A stretch of 64,000 nucleotides of DNA from Hoeflea prorocentri (GCF_027944115.1 NZ_JAPJZI010000001.1:3162001-3226000), one strand, 5' to 3'. Positions 30,336-39,459 are shown, counted from the first letter of the stretch. Program-made: numbers and translations. Notes: a model not told the origin generated them from the letters alone.

Positions 30336-31643
30336 TTAACGGTAGCCGGCGGCTTCCATTGCGTCGTTGGTCAGGGCCTGTGCCTTCGCCAACGCTTCTT
30401 CCACAGATTGCTGCCCCGCATAGGCCGCGGAGAACTCCTGGCTGACTTCCGTGCCGATTCCGGCAAACTCCGGGATCGCGACAAACTGGATGCCAACATA
30501 AGGAACCGGCTTGACTGTCGGATTGTTCGGATCGGCGGCCAGGATCGAATCCAGGGTCATCTTGGCGAACGGGATATCCTTGTAGTTCGGATTCTCGTAG
30601 AGCGACGTGCGTGCGCCCGGAGGCACGTTGGCCCATCCCTCTTTCTCGGCGACCAGTTCAATGTAGCCGTTCGAGGTCGCCCATTCGATGAACTCTTTGG
30701 CGGCATCGGCTTTCTGCGTGCCGGCAGGGATTGCCAGCGCCCAGGCCCAGAGCCAGTTCGACTTCTTGTCGACGCCTTCGCTGTTTGGCGCCAGTGCAAA
30801 ACCAACCTTGTCAGCCACGGTGGAGTCGTTGGGGTTGGTCACGAAGGACGCGGCAACGGTCGCATCGATCCACATGCCACATCTGCCCTGCTGGAACAGC
30901 GAGAGGTTTTCATTAAAACCGTTGGTCGCATAACCCGAAGGGCCGGACTCATTCATCATGTCGACAAAGAAGTTGAGCGCTTCGGCCCATTCCGGCTGAT
31001 CGAACTGCGCGTTCCAGTTTTCATCGAACCAGCGGGCGCCAAAGGAGTTACCGGTGACCGTGATGAAGGCACCGCCTTCACCCCAGCCCGCCTTGCCACG
31101 AAGGCAGATACCGTTAATGTCGTTGTCGCGATCCGTCATGGCCGCGGCCGCTTTGCGGATGAACTGCCAGGTCGGCGCATCGGGCATTTCCAGACCGGCT
31201 TTTTCCATCAGGTCGGTGCGGTACATGATCATCGAGCTTTCACCATAGAACGGCGCGGCATAAAGCGTGCCGTCATGGCTCAGGCCCGCGCGCATGGCAG
31301 GAAGCAGATCATCGACATTGTACTCGGCGCTCAAATCGTCAAGCGGAACGAGCCAGCCGTTCTTGCCCCAGATCGGCGTTTCATACATTCCGATCGTCAT
31401 GAGGTCGAAGGCGCCACCTTTTGTGGTGATGTCTGTGGTGACACGCTGGCGCAATACGTTCTCTTCAAGTGTAACCCACTCGACTTCGTGGCCGGTCTTT
31501 TTCGTGAAGTCATCGGTCAGACCCTGCATGCGGATCATGTCGCCGTTGTTCACGGTGGCAATTGTTAGTGTTTCTGCGAGCGCACTGCCTGTCATGAGCA
31601 GCGCGGCGGCAGTCGCCGTCACAAAAGATGTCTTGGAATACAT
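30336..31643 (-). CDS. smoE: Sorbitol/mannitol-binding protein SmoE
   Basis: A 435-residue periplasmic binding protein (SBP_bac_1 family). The signal peptide is YSKTSFVTATAAALLMTGSALA, followed by ETLTIATVNNGDMIRMQ. Motifs typical of the polyol subgroup are the MTIGMYETPIWGKNGWLVPLDD block and FYGESSMIMYRTDLMEKAGLE. It is the first gene of the operon, behind GGGAGG, and about 100 nt downstream of the lacI-type gene on the same strand. Confidence 0.9.
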   Translation of the reverse strand: MYSKTSFVTATAAALLMTGSALAETLTIATVNNGDMIRMQGLTDDFTKKTGHEVEWVTLEENVLRQRVTTDITTKGGAFDLMTIGMYETPIWGKNGWLVPLDDLSAEYNVDDLLPAMRAGLSHDGTLYAAPFYGESSMIMYRTDLMEKAGLEMPDAPTWQFIRKAAAAMTDRDNDINGICLRGKAGWGEGGAFITVTGNSFGARWFDENWNAQFDQPEWAEALNFFVDMMNESGPSGYATNGFNENLSLFQQGRCGMWIDATVAASFVTNPNDSTVADKVGFALAPNSEGVDKKSNWLWAWALAIPAGTQKADAAKEFIEWATSNGYIELVAEKEGWANVPPGARTSLYENPNYKDIPFAKMTLDSILAADPNNPTVKPVPYVGIQFVAIPEFAGIGTEVSQEFSAAYAGQQSVEEALAKAQALTNDAMEAAGYR

Positions 31644-31660
31644 CCGTTTCCTCCCTTGAA

Positions 31661-31674
31661 TTGGATATATCCAA
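31661..31674. promoter_or_regulatory. Perfect palindrome in the smoE leader
   Basis: TTGGATATATCCAA is a perfect 14-bp palindrome 18 nt upstream of the smoE start. It differs from the LacI-type operators nearby and could be the site of another regulator or a small leader hairpin. Confidence 0.4.
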
Positions 31675-31709
31675 GCAGGCTACGGATAAACGTAACTCCG
31701 GTCAAGAAA

Positions 31710-31731
31710 AAACTTTACGCGCGTATAGTTT
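31710..31731. promoter_or_regulatory. Putative LacI-type operator O1 upstream of smoE
   Basis: A 22-bp palindrome with 10 of 11 base pairs matching; its core is TTTACGCGCGTA flanked by AAACT and AGTTT. On the minus strand its 14-nt half CGCGCGTAAAGTTT is identical to the site upstream of the lacI-type gene. A possible -35/-10 pair for smoE (TTGACC, 17 nt, TAGCCT) lies just downstream. Confidence 0.7.
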
Positions 31732-31742
31732 TGAAGTGAAAC

Positions 31743-32774
31743 CTAGGCTGAAGACCTCATCACAAGTCTTGCGGAATAGAGCGTTTCTGTCCGCTTGTTG
31801 AAACGGCCACCGGCCTCGATCAGTTCAATCAACGTGTTGAAAGTCTTGTTGGCGACCGCATCATAGTCGTGCGCAGCGGTGGTCAGCGACGGACAGGTAA
31901 AGCGCGAAAAGGGATGATCGTCCATCGACGCGACCCGCAGGTCGCAGCCCTCTTCTCTGCCGATCCTGAGACCCTTTTCATAGCAGGCTGACAACAGCCC
32001 GATCGCCAGACGATCATTACTGCATAGTATCGTGTCGCCCGGAAAACCCTCTGCTTCCAGCACCCGAAGGGTACCTTGGCGCCCGATTTCCTCGAAGTTC
32101 CAATCGTTGCCTTCGACCTTGACGATGCGAGGCTCAGCGCCCGCCTTCTCCATTATCTCGATGTAGGCAAGCCGGCGCTTGTTGGCATTGGGGTTTGCCG
32201 GGGTGCGCATCTCGAAAAAGCAAGGCGCTTCTCCGGTCCGCATCAGATAATCGACGGTCTGGGCGACGAAGCTGAAATTGTCCGATCCGACAAAGGCCTC
32301 GCCAATCCCCTGGAGATTGCTGTCGAACAGGACAGTCGGCACGGCGGCGCAAAACTCTTCTATTTTGAGCCGATTTGAAACTCTGCCCAGGGGCGCCAGC
32401 AAAACACCCGCCGGTTTCAGCGACCGCAGGCCCTCCAGGATATCGGTTTCGTAGTCCGGCACGCCGTGCGAACTGAAGAGGATCGGCGAGAAGCCCGCAT
32501 CGATGCATCGGCGCTCGAGGTTACGGGCTATCTCCGCAAAGAACGGGTCGGCGAGGTAGGGCACGACGATGCCGACATTCTTCGTCAACTGCCTGTTCTG
32601 GTTCATCGCAAAGATATTCGGGCGATAATCGTATTTTTCGATCGCCGCCTCGATCCGTTCACGGGTCGACTGGCGCACGCTGTTTGGATCGTTGAAATAT
32701 TTCGAGACGGTTGGCCGGGAGATGCCGCTGACGCTCGCGAACTCCTCCATATTTCTGATCTTGCTGCCGTCCAT
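31743..32774 (-). CDS. LacI family regulator of the polyol operon
   Basis: A 343-residue regulator with an N-terminal HTH (NMEEFASVSGISRPTVSKYFN) and a sugar-binding type effector domain (NVGIVVPYLADPFFAEIARNLERR onward). It sits upstream of smoE on the same strand, and matching palindromes precede both genes, so it probably controls the smo operon and itself. Start set at ATG 32774, the usual distance from the HTH; a GTG at 32810 with GGAGGG 7 nt upstream is a fair alternative and would add 12 residues. In other bacteria the smo regulator is of a different type, so no symbol is given. Confidence 0.86.
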   Translation of the reverse strand: MDGSKIRNMEEFASVSGISRPTVSKYFNDPNSVRQSTRERIEAAIEKYDYRPNIFAMNQNRQLTKNVGIVVPYLADPFFAEIARNLERRCIDAGFSPILFSSHGVPDYETDILEGLRSLKPAGVLLAPLGRVSNRLKIEEFCAAVPTVLFDSNLQGIGEAFVGSDNFSFVAQTVDYLMRTGEAPCFFEMRTPANPNANKRRLAYIEIMEKAGAEPRIVKVEGNDWNFEEIGRQGTLRVLEAEGFPGDTILCSNDRLAIGLLSACYEKGLRIGREEGCDLRVASMDDHPFSRFTCPSLTTAAHDYDAVANKTFNTLIELIEAGGRFNKRTETLYSARLVMRSSA

Positions 32775-32852
32775 GTCCCAACCTTTGCTTCGGCGCTGCA
32801 GATCTTGCACTCCAGCGCCCTCCGGATCCGACGCGCTCTAGCAAATTTACAA

Positions 32853-32874
32853 ACTCTTTTCGCGCGTAAAGTTT
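32853..32874. promoter_or_regulatory. Putative LacI-type operator O2 upstream of the polyol regulator
   Basis: An imperfect palindrome centred on CGCGCG, with the half site CGCGCGTAAAGTTT identical to the one in O1. It lies about 80 bp upstream of the lacI-type start, as expected for autoregulation. Confidence 0.6.
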
Positions 32875-33025
32875 AATTTTTACATTAAGGATCGCTTGGG
32901 CCACAGGTCAAGTTACCGACGATCGGGGTGCGCGTGCAAATAGCCCTTGACGGAATGCTGCACTGCACACAATTGGTAATGGATGCGCGCCGTTGCGTGT
33001 CGTCAACGATTGGAGGGCGAACAAC

Positions 33026-34297
33026 ATGTCGATCAGGGACGTGGTGATTATCGGCGCCGGGTTCGGGGGTCTATCCGCGGCGAAGGAACTGGCGGGGGCG
33101 CCCGTCAATGTGACGCTTGTCGACCAGCAGAACCACCATCTGTTCCAACCGCTGCTCTACCAGGTGGCAACGGCGGCCCTGACACCGGCCGAGATTGCCG
33201 TGCCGATCCGCAGTGTTCTGCGCCGGCAGCGCAATGCGCGGGTGCTGATGGACCGGGTCATCGATGTCGATGCGGATGCAGCCACCGTTGTCACTGAAAG
33301 CGGACGCACCCTGCCCTTTGACGCCCTCGTCATCGCGACGGGCGCACGGCACAGCTATTTTGGCAAGGACGATTGGGCCACACATGCGCCTGGCCTGAAG
33401 ACCCTGAACGATGCACTCGGGCTGCGGGAGAAGATCCTGATGGCTTTCGAGCAGGCCGAAATGGTGGTCGAGAACGATCCGGAGGCGGCAAGGCGGTTCC
33501 AGACCTTTGTCGTCGTCGGCGCTGGACCGACCGGAGTGGAACTTGCCGGTGCCATTGCAGAACTTTCCCAATCGGTCATGCGGGATTTCCGTCATATCGA
33601 CGGCGCCAACAACCGGATCATTCTGCTGGAAGGCGGGCCGCGCGTTCTGCCGAGCTTTGCCGAAGATCTGTCATTGCGCGCCATGCATGATCTCAAGGCT
33701 CTCGGCGTCGAGGTCAGGACAGAAACCATGGTGACCGACATTGCCGCCGGGCATGTGACCACCAATCAAGGCGACATCCCGACCGAGACCGTTATCTGGG
33801 CCGCGGGCGTACAGGCCTCGCCCGCCGGCGCATGGCTTGGGCTCGCCAACGGCCGTAGCGGACATGTCGAGGTGGACGAAACGCTAAGGCCAAAGGGCTT
33901 CGACAATATCTATGTCATCGGGGACACGGCCAGGCACGAGGCCGACGGAGGCGCCCTGCCGGGCATTGCACCCGTCGCCAAACAGATGGGGCAATATGTC
34001 GGCCGCAGGCTCTCGAAACTGGCGAGCGGCAAGGAGCCGCCGTCCGGCTTCCGCTATCTGGATGCCGGATCGCTTGCCACTATCGGCCGCAACCGGGCAG
34101 TGGCCGATATTTTCGGTTTGAAAGTGAAGGGCTTTGCCGGCTGGCTGTTATGGGGCGCGGCGCATGTCTATTTCCTGATCGGCTTCAAGAACCGCCTGTT
34201 CGTCATGCTGCACTGGCTTTGGCTGTACCTTACATGGCAGCGCGGCGTCCGCCTGATCATGCACCATGAGCCGGCGACCGACAGCGAAAAGAGCTGA
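33026..34297 (+). CDS. ndh: Type II NADH dehydrogenase (NDH-2 family FAD oxidoreductase)
   Basis: A 423-residue flavoprotein with two dinucleotide folds: FAD site VVIIGAGFGGLSAA near the N-terminus and NAD(P)H site VVVGAGPTGVELAGAIAEL near residue 165. The NHHLFQPLLYQVATAAL block is diagnostic for NDH-2, and the C-terminus has a hydrophobic membrane-binding stretch (FAGWLLWGAAHVYFLIGFKNRLFVMLHWLW). It oxidises NADH and reduces quinone without pumping protons. ATG at 33026 follows TTGGAGGG. It is divergent from the polyol regulator, which may be coincidental, though polyol oxidation does produce NADH. Confidence 0.87.
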   Translation: MSIRDVVIIGAGFGGLSAAKELAGAPVNVTLVDQQNHHLFQPLLYQVATAALTPAEIAVPIRSVLRRQRNARVLMDRVIDVDADAATVVTESGRTLPFDALVIATGARHSYFGKDDWATHAPGLKTLNDALGLREKILMAFEQAEMVVENDPEAARRFQTFVVVGAGPTGVELAGAIAELSQSVMRDFRHIDGANNRIILLEGGPRVLPSFAEDLSLRAMHDLKALGVEVRTETMVTDIAAGHVTTNQGDIPTETVIWAAGVQASPAGAWLGLANGRSGHVEVDETLRPKGFDNIYVIGDTARHEADGGALPGIAPVAKQMGQYVGRRLSKLASGKEPPSGFRYLDAGSLATIGRNRAVADIFGLKVKGFAGWLLWGAAHVYFLIGFKNRLFVMLHWLWLYLTWQRGVRLIMHHEPATDSEKS

Positions 34298-34338
34298 GGT
34301 GCTGGCAAAAGACGCGCAATCGCGAATATGATCGTCCC

Positions 34339-34884
34339 ATGACCACTGGTGAGCACAATTGGGTGGCGTTGCTGCGCGCGATTGGACCGGCAACACATAA
34401 AGTGATGTCGATGTCTCAACTCAGACAATCGTGTTCTAAGGCAGGCCTGCAACATGTCCAGACACTCTTGGCGACCGGAAACCTGTTGTTCAGCTCCGAC
34501 AGGAAGAGGTCCGAGCTGCACGAGCTTCTGACCGATATCCTCGCCAGACATGGCCTCGATAATGATGTGTTCCTGCGCCAGCCGGGAGAGCTCCGCGACG
34601 TACTGGTCGCCAATCCGATGACGGAGGCTGCGAAACTACGTCCAAACCATATGCTCGTTCTGTTCATGAACTCACCGCCAAACGAGAAGCAAGTCCAGGC
34701 ACTTGCCGCGCATGATGGCCCTGAGACCATGAAATGCATCGGCAAAGAGGCTTACATCGACTATGTGAACGGCGTCGGCAGATCAAAGGCAACGCCCGCC
34801 CGCCTTGAAAAAATGCTCGGCCGCAAAGGAACCGCCCGAAACTGGAACACGGTCACAAAGCTTGTCGAAAAGACGAGTGACTAA
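34339..34884 (+). CDS. DUF1697 family protein
   Basis: A 181-residue cytoplasmic protein. The opening WVALLRAIG, the LATGNLLFSS block and the end GTARNWNTVTKLVE are the conserved landmarks of DUF1697. The family has no established function. It is a single gene with a candidate terminator just downstream. Confidence 0.85.
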   Translation: MTTGEHNWVALLRAIGPATHKVMSMSQLRQSCSKAGLQHVQTLLATGNLLFSSDRKRSELHELLTDILARHGLDNDVFLRQPGELRDVLVANPMTEAAKLRPNHMLVLFMNSPPNEKQVQALAAHDGPETMKCIGKEAYIDYVNGVGRSKATPARLEKMLGRKGTARNWNTVTKLVEKTSD

Positions 34885-34910
34885 ATCTCTGTATCGCCCA
34901 GCCACACCCT

Positions 34911-34945
34911 GCCCGGTGCCGCCAGCGACAACCGGCCGGGCTTTT
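34911..34945 (+). terminator. Probable terminator after the DUF1697 gene
   Basis: GCCCGG (34911-34916) pairs with CCGGGC (34936-34941) and is followed by TTTT. The loop is long (19 nt), which lowers confidence. Confidence 0.5.
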
Positions 34946-35022
34946 GCGGCAAAACCCTGTGCCAAACGCCTGTGACTTCTGCTAGGTTTGAACCTCGGAA
35001 GTCTGATCGAGCCAGTTTGACA

Positions 35023-36891
35023 ATGTCGGAAGCACATCTCGTTAAGTTGCGTGGGGAGCGGCGTCGGCCATTTGTTTACATCGGCGTTTTCCTGTTTGCG
35101 ATCGCCATATGTGTGCTTGTTTTCACCCCTGTGCTGGAGCGCTATTTTCTTTTGCAAACCGGACGCGGCCAGGCGGTGACACTGAGATTGGCCGTAGACA
35201 GCCTGCGTTTGACGCTGGATCGCTACTCGCGCATTCCGGCCTTGATTGCCGCGCGTCCGGCCATCGCCGCATTCCTGCAAGACCCGCAATCAGCCACTTT
35301 GAAAGCCGATACCGAGAAACTGTTGTCGGAAACGGCGACGGCCCTTGGGGCAAAAGGGGTCTATCTCGAAGATGCTAACGGGCAGATCCTGGCTTCCTCC
35401 TCAAGCCGTTTTGACGATCCGCTCGGTGCTGTTGCAGACCGGTTCTACCGTCCTTACTTCGACAGGGTGGTGGCCGGTGGCATCGGGCAGTATTTCGCAC
35501 TGGCCACTACGAGCGGCGAAAGCGGCTACTTCTATGCCACTCCGGTCCGGAGCAAAGGACGGATCAAGGGCATCGTCGCCGTACGCTTTTCAGTGAACCA
35601 GTTTGAGGCCAATCTCAGGGGTGGCGCGTCCGAGATCATTGTTCGCGATTCCAATGATATCGTATTCATCTCCAGCCGCGATGACTGGAACCTCAGATCG
35701 TTCACCGCCCTGGATGAAGACGCTCAAAACGTCATTGCCGCCGCCAGGCAATATCCTCTGGAGTTGCTTAGAGACTTGCCGAACCGGCGAACGGAACTTG
35801 AACGGAATATCGAACTGTTCGAGATTAACGACGGAAGGGGCGCAACCGGCTTTGTTACATCGACATCGCTGATCGCACGCGCCGGTTGGCGGGTTACGAT
35901 CCTGAGCCCGGCGAGCGAGGCACGCGCACTGGCCCGTCTGACGGCCATCGGCATATTCCTTTTCGCGCTGCTTATCGCAGCCATCACGCTTCTTATCTGG
36001 CAACGTCAGGCACGCATGAGGGAACGGTTTGACGAACAACGGGAAGCAAAGCGCTCCCTGGAAATCAGGGTTGAACAGAGGACGCAGGAACTGAATGAGT
36101 CAAACAGGCAACTGGTTGAGGAAATCGAGGAACGCAAGGCCACCGAGAAGCAACTGCGCCAAACGCAAACCGAGTTGATTCAGGCCGGCAAGCTGGCCGC
36201 TCTCGGGCAGATGTCCGCCGCGATATCACATGAGTTCAATCAGCCTCTCGCGGCGACCAAGGCCTACGCAGAAAATGCCGTTGCATTTCTGGATCGCAAC
36301 CGCGATGACGATGCCCGTTCCAATGTCAGCCGGATTGTCTCCATGGTGGATCGCATGTCGTCCATTGCAAAACATCTGCGGAACTTCGCAAGAAGACCAC
36401 AGGAAAAGACCAAGCCGGTGTCTGTTTCTTCCGTTCTCAGCAGCGCCATTGAGTTGATGCAGCCTCAACTGACCAAAAACGGCGCCGAGTTGCTTTTCAG
36501 TAAGCCGCCTGACGATCCTTGGGTTATCGGCGGCGATATTCGTTTGCAGCAAGTGGTCATCAACCTCATGCGCAATGCACTGGACGCCATGACCGAGACG
36601 GCGGCGCCGAAAATTTATCTCAATGTGGAAACGGAGGATGAGACTGTTCGCATTGTCGTTATCGACGATGGGACCGGCCTCCCGGACGAGGTGGAAAAAC
36701 AGGTATTCGATCCCTTTTTCAGCACAAAGGATCCCGGGCAAGGCATGGGACTTGGGCTGTCCATATCCTACAACATCATCAAGGACTTTGGCGGCAGGTT
36801 GAGCGCGGAGAACGCTTCCGGACACGGCGCAAAATTCACAATTGAGCTTTTGAGAGCCAATTCCAGCGATATGAAGGATGCAGCAGAGTGA
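35023..36891 (+). CDS. dctB: DctB-type sensor histidine kinase
   Basis: A 622-residue membrane sensor. A first membrane segment (VYIGVFLFAIAICVLVFTPVL), a periplasmic double-PAS-like sensor of about 250 residues (GVYLEDANGQILASSS, RFYRPYFDRVVAG, GRIKGIVAVRFSV), a second membrane segment (AIGIFLFALLIAAITLLIW), a coiled coil, then HisKA (LGQMSAAISHEFNQPLAATK, phosphoacceptor His near residue 403) and HATPase with N and G boxes (NLMRNALDAM, DDGTGLP, GMGLGLSIS). It phosphorylates the DctD encoded next. Start at ATG 35023 chosen for length; GTG 34972 is possible. Confidence 0.86.
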   Translation: MSEAHLVKLRGERRRPFVYIGVFLFAIAICVLVFTPVLERYFLLQTGRGQAVTLRLAVDSLRLTLDRYSRIPALIAARPAIAAFLQDPQSATLKADTEKLLSETATALGAKGVYLEDANGQILASSSSRFDDPLGAVADRFYRPYFDRVVAGGIGQYFALATTSGESGYFYATPVRSKGRIKGIVAVRFSVNQFEANLRGGASEIIVRDSNDIVFISSRDDWNLRSFTALDEDAQNVIAAARQYPLELLRDLPNRRTELERNIELFEINDGRGATGFVTSTSLIARAGWRVTILSPASEARALARLTAIGIFLFALLIAAITLLIWQRQARMRERFDEQREAKRSLEIRVEQRTQELNESNRQLVEEIEERKATEKQLRQTQTELIQAGKLAALGQMSAAISHEFNQPLAATKAYAENAVAFLDRNRDDDARSNVSRIVSMVDRMSSIAKHLRNFARRPQEKTKPVSVSSVLSSAIELMQPQLTKNGAELLFSKPPDDPWVIGGDIRLQQVVINLMRNALDAMTETAAPKIYLNVETEDETVRIVVIDDGTGLPDEVEKQVFDPFFSTKDPGQGMGLGLSISYNIIKDFGGRLSAENASGHGAKFTIELLRANSSDMKDAAE

Positions 36892-38228
36892 GCTTTGTCC
36901 TGTTTGCCGATGACGAAGAACATCTGCGGCTCGCCGCCCGCCAGACGTTTGAATTGCATGATCAGAAAATTGCGTTGTTTGGCGATGCCAGGTCGCTTCT
37001 GGAGCAGGTCGATCGCGACAGCAACGCGGTCGTGGTGACAGATGTGCGCATGCCTGGCATGGACGGCATCCAACTGTTGAACGCCGTACTGGAAATCGAT
37101 GCGGAGTTTCCGGTGATACTCCTGACAGGTCACGGAGATGTTTCCATGGCCGTGGACTGCATGCGCCAGGGCGCATATGACTTCATCGAAAAGCCGTTTG
37201 CACAGGAACACCTTGTGGCGAGCGTAAAGCGTGCGCTGGAAAAGCGGCAATTGACACTGGAAGTACGTGCCCTTCGCAGCTCATTGAATTCCGATGACAG
37301 CCTGCTGGGAGACCTGGCAGGCAATTCCTCTGTCATGGCTGATCTGCGGTCGCGTCTGGTGACCCTGGCGGCTTTGGAGACGGACGTTCTGATTTTCGGT
37401 GAAACGGGGACCGGCAAGGACACGGTTGCCCAACTGCTTCACAAGCTGAGCGCACGCAAGGTCGCTCCATTCGTTCACATCAATTGCGCCGCCATCCCGG
37501 CAAACATGATGGAGATCGAGCTTTTCGGGCACGAGATCGGTGCGTTTCCCTCGGCGGTTAAAAGCCGATACGGAAAATTCGAACACGCCCGCGGCGGCAC
37601 AGTGTTTCTGGATGCGATCGAAGCCCTGTCGCTGGAGGCTCAGGCCAAGCTCCTTCAAGCCATTGAAGATCGCATAATCACACCCCTTGGGTCGAACAAT
37701 CCGGTGGAACTGGATATCCGGATTGTTGCCGCTTCGCAGTCCGATCTGAAAAAACTGGTGGAGGCGGGTTCATTCCGGTCCGATCTCTATTACAGGCTGG
37801 CCGGCGTGGAAATTCAGTTGCCGCCGCTGGATGACCGCCGCGAGGATATTCCGCGTTTGTTTGCGGAGTTTGTCGAGCGCGCCGCTCTTCGGCACGGACG
37901 CGAGGGGCCCAGGATACCCGACGCCCTTTACAGCAAGCTGATTGCACGTGACTGGCCGGGAAATGTTCGTGAGTTGCGTACAGCCGCCGAGCGATTTGTT
38001 CTGCGGCTGGGCATTGACGGTATCGACATGCAGCAGAGCGAGAAACCGGCGAACAAAACTCTGGCCGAGTTGCTGTCAGAACAGGAGCGTGCGATCCTGA
38101 TCTTTACCTTGACTGCCAATGACGGCAGTCTGAAATCCACTTACGAAGCCTTGGGTATTTCACGCAAGGTTCTCTACGAAAAAATGCAAAAATTCGGGCT
38201 GAGCAAGCAGAATTTTCTTCCGGATTAG
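36888..38228 (+). CDS. dctD: DctD-type sigma-54 response regulator with altered AAA+ motifs
   Basis: A 446-residue NtrC-family regulator: receiver (phosphoacceptor D52 in [13 protein letters not shown]), AAA+ domain (Walker A GETGTGKD at 171-178, arginine fingers in FRSDLYYRL, sensor II in WPGNVREL) and a Fis-type HTH at the C-terminus ([21 protein letters not shown]). Two key motifs are changed: the GAFTGA loop that contacts sigma-54 reads GAFPSA (218-223), and Walker B is LDA rather than LDE at 242-243. The GTG start overlaps the dctB stop by 4 nt. A sigma-54 promoter lies downstream in front of the TRAP genes, so it may still activate them or may act in another way. Confidence 0.85.
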   Translation: MSFVLFADDEEHLRLAARQTFELHDQKIALFGDARSLLEQVDRDSNAVVVTDVRMPGMDGIQLLNAVLEIDAEFPVILLTGHGDVSMAVDCMRQGAYDFIEKPFAQEHLVASVKRALEKRQLTLEVRALRSSLNSDDSLLGDLAGNSSVMADLRSRLVTLAALETDVLIFGETGTGKDTVAQLLHKLSARKVAPFVHINCAAIPANMMEIELFGHEIGAFPSAVKSRYGKFEHARGGTVFLDAIEALSLEAQAKLLQAIEDRIITPLGSNNPVELDIRIVAASQSDLKKLVEAGSFRSDLYYRLAGVEIQLPPLDDRREDIPRLFAEFVERAALRHGREGPRIPDALYSKLIARDWPGNVRELRTAAERFVLRLGIDGIDMQQSEKPANKTLAELLSEQERAILIFTLTANDGSLKSTYEALGISRKVLYEKMQKFGLSKQNFLPD

Positions 38229-38247
38229 TCTCCGGCTGCGCCAATGT

Positions 38248-38287
38248 TCCGGTCAGGGGACATGATTTAATCCCCTATGTTACCGGA
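38248..38287. promoter_or_regulatory. Nested inverted repeat, possible DctD upstream activating site
   Basis: Outer arms TCCGGT (38248-38253) and ACCGGA (38282-38287) enclose inner arms AGGGGA (38255-38260) and TCCCCT (38271-38276). It lies about 75 to 110 bp upstream of the -24 box, where enhancer sites for NtrC-family proteins are normally found. It could also be a dctD terminator, but no U-tract follows. Confidence 0.45.
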
Positions 38288-38359
38288 CCCACCCATTTGT
38301 GGCCCGGACCGTTCAGTTTCTTCGGCAAGACTCACATTCGTTGTTGATCTTCACGGTTT

Positions 38360-38375
38360 TGGCAAATTTATTGCG
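38360..38375 (+). promoter_or_regulatory. Sigma-54 promoter of the TAXI-TRAP operon
   Basis: TGGCAAATTTATTGCG fits the sigma-54 consensus (TGGCAC, 5 nt, TTGCW): GG at 38361-38362 and GC at 38373-38374 are exactly 12 bp apart. It lies 73 nt upstream of the binding-protein start and immediately after the dctBD genes. Confidence 0.72.
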
Positions 38376-38447
38376 CCGCGGAGGAAAACGCCGGGTTGTG
38401 CGTTTTCCCGCATATGGAAGATGGCCGCTGGGCCAAGGGAGGATTGC

Positions 38448-39428
38448 ATGAATTTTCGCACGTTGTTGGCGACATCGGTCGCACTTGTCATGACAGCCGG
38501 CGTTGCCGCGGCGCAGGACAAAACCGGTTGGCCTGAAAGCTTCACGGTCGGCACCGCCTCGCAGGGCGGCACCTATTTTGTTTACGGCTCCGGATTTGCC
38601 GGCATCATCTCCGACGAGCTGGGCATTCCTGGCGGCGGTGAAGTCACCGGCGGCCCGATGCAGAATATGGCGCTGGTGCATACTGGCGAAGCGGCATTCG
38701 GCATGACCACCATGGGTCCGGCCAAGCAGTCGCTCGATGGAACCAACCCGATTGCGCCCGGCCTCAAAATGGACAAGGCCTGCGCCATGTTTCCCATGTA
38801 CCAGACCCCCTTCAACGTCACGGCTCTAAAATCGTCCGGTATAGAAACCCTGTCGGATATTCCCGAGGATGCAAAAATCGGTTTCGGTCCCGCGGGCTCT
38901 ACGTCTGACACCTATTTCCCGGCCATGTTGGAAAACCTCGGCGTCAAGTTCGAACGTCGCAACGGAAGCTGGAACGATCTCGGATCGCAGCTTCAGGACG
39001 GTCTTCTGGATGCGGTCGCCTTTGCCGCGGGCGTACCCACGGCAGCGGTCAGCCAGCTTGAAGCCCAGACCGACGTCAATTTTGTTGCCTTCAGTGAAGA
39101 TGAGCAGCAAAAAATAAGGACCGCTTTCCCGGTTGCCAGTTTTGTCGTACCGAAGGGCACCTATGCGACCCAGCCGGGCGACCTGCTGTCCGTGTCCATG
39201 TGGAATTTCGGCATTGCCAATTGCGATCTGCCCGAAAGCTTCGTCTATGAAGCGACAAAAGCCATCATGGGCGACCATGACCGCATGATGCAGGTCCACA
39301 AGGCCGCCAAAACCACGGTTCCCGAGAACTGGGACAAGAACAATGTTCTGAAATGGCACCCCGGCGCCGCAAAGTGGTTCAATGAAAACGGCGCATCCAT
39401 CGGCAACGACATGGTCTATGGCGGATAA
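38448..39428 (+). CDS. TAXI family TRAP transporter solute-binding protein
   Basis: A 326-residue periplasmic protein. The signal peptide (NFRTLLATSVALVMTAGVAAA-QDKTGW) and the diagnostic FTVGTASQGGTYFVYGSGFAGI place it in the TAXI (TRAP-associated extracytoplasmic immunogenic) group. ATG at 38448 has GGGAGG 7 nt upstream; the open frame starts far earlier without support. TAXI proteins bind glutamate, 2-oxoglutarate or other acids in the few studied cases; the ligand here is unknown. DctBD control suggests a dicarboxylate or related acid. Confidence 0.88.
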   Translation: MNFRTLLATSVALVMTAGVAAAQDKTGWPESFTVGTASQGGTYFVYGSGFAGIISDELGIPGGGEVTGGPMQNMALVHTGEAAFGMTTMGPAKQSLDGTNPIAPGLKMDKACAMFPMYQTPFNVTALKSSGIETLSDIPEDAKIGFGPAGSTSDTYFPAMLENLGVKFERRNGSWNDLGSQLQDGLLDAVAFAAGVPTAAVSQLEAQTDVNFVAFSEDEQQKIRTAFPVASFVVPKGTYATQPGDLLSVSMWNFGIANCDLPESFVYEATKAIMGDHDRMMQVHKAAKTTVPENWDKNNVLKWHPGAAKWFNENGASIGNDMVYGG

Positions 39429-39459
39429 CGCCGCTCCGAACCCGTGAGCATATCAATAT

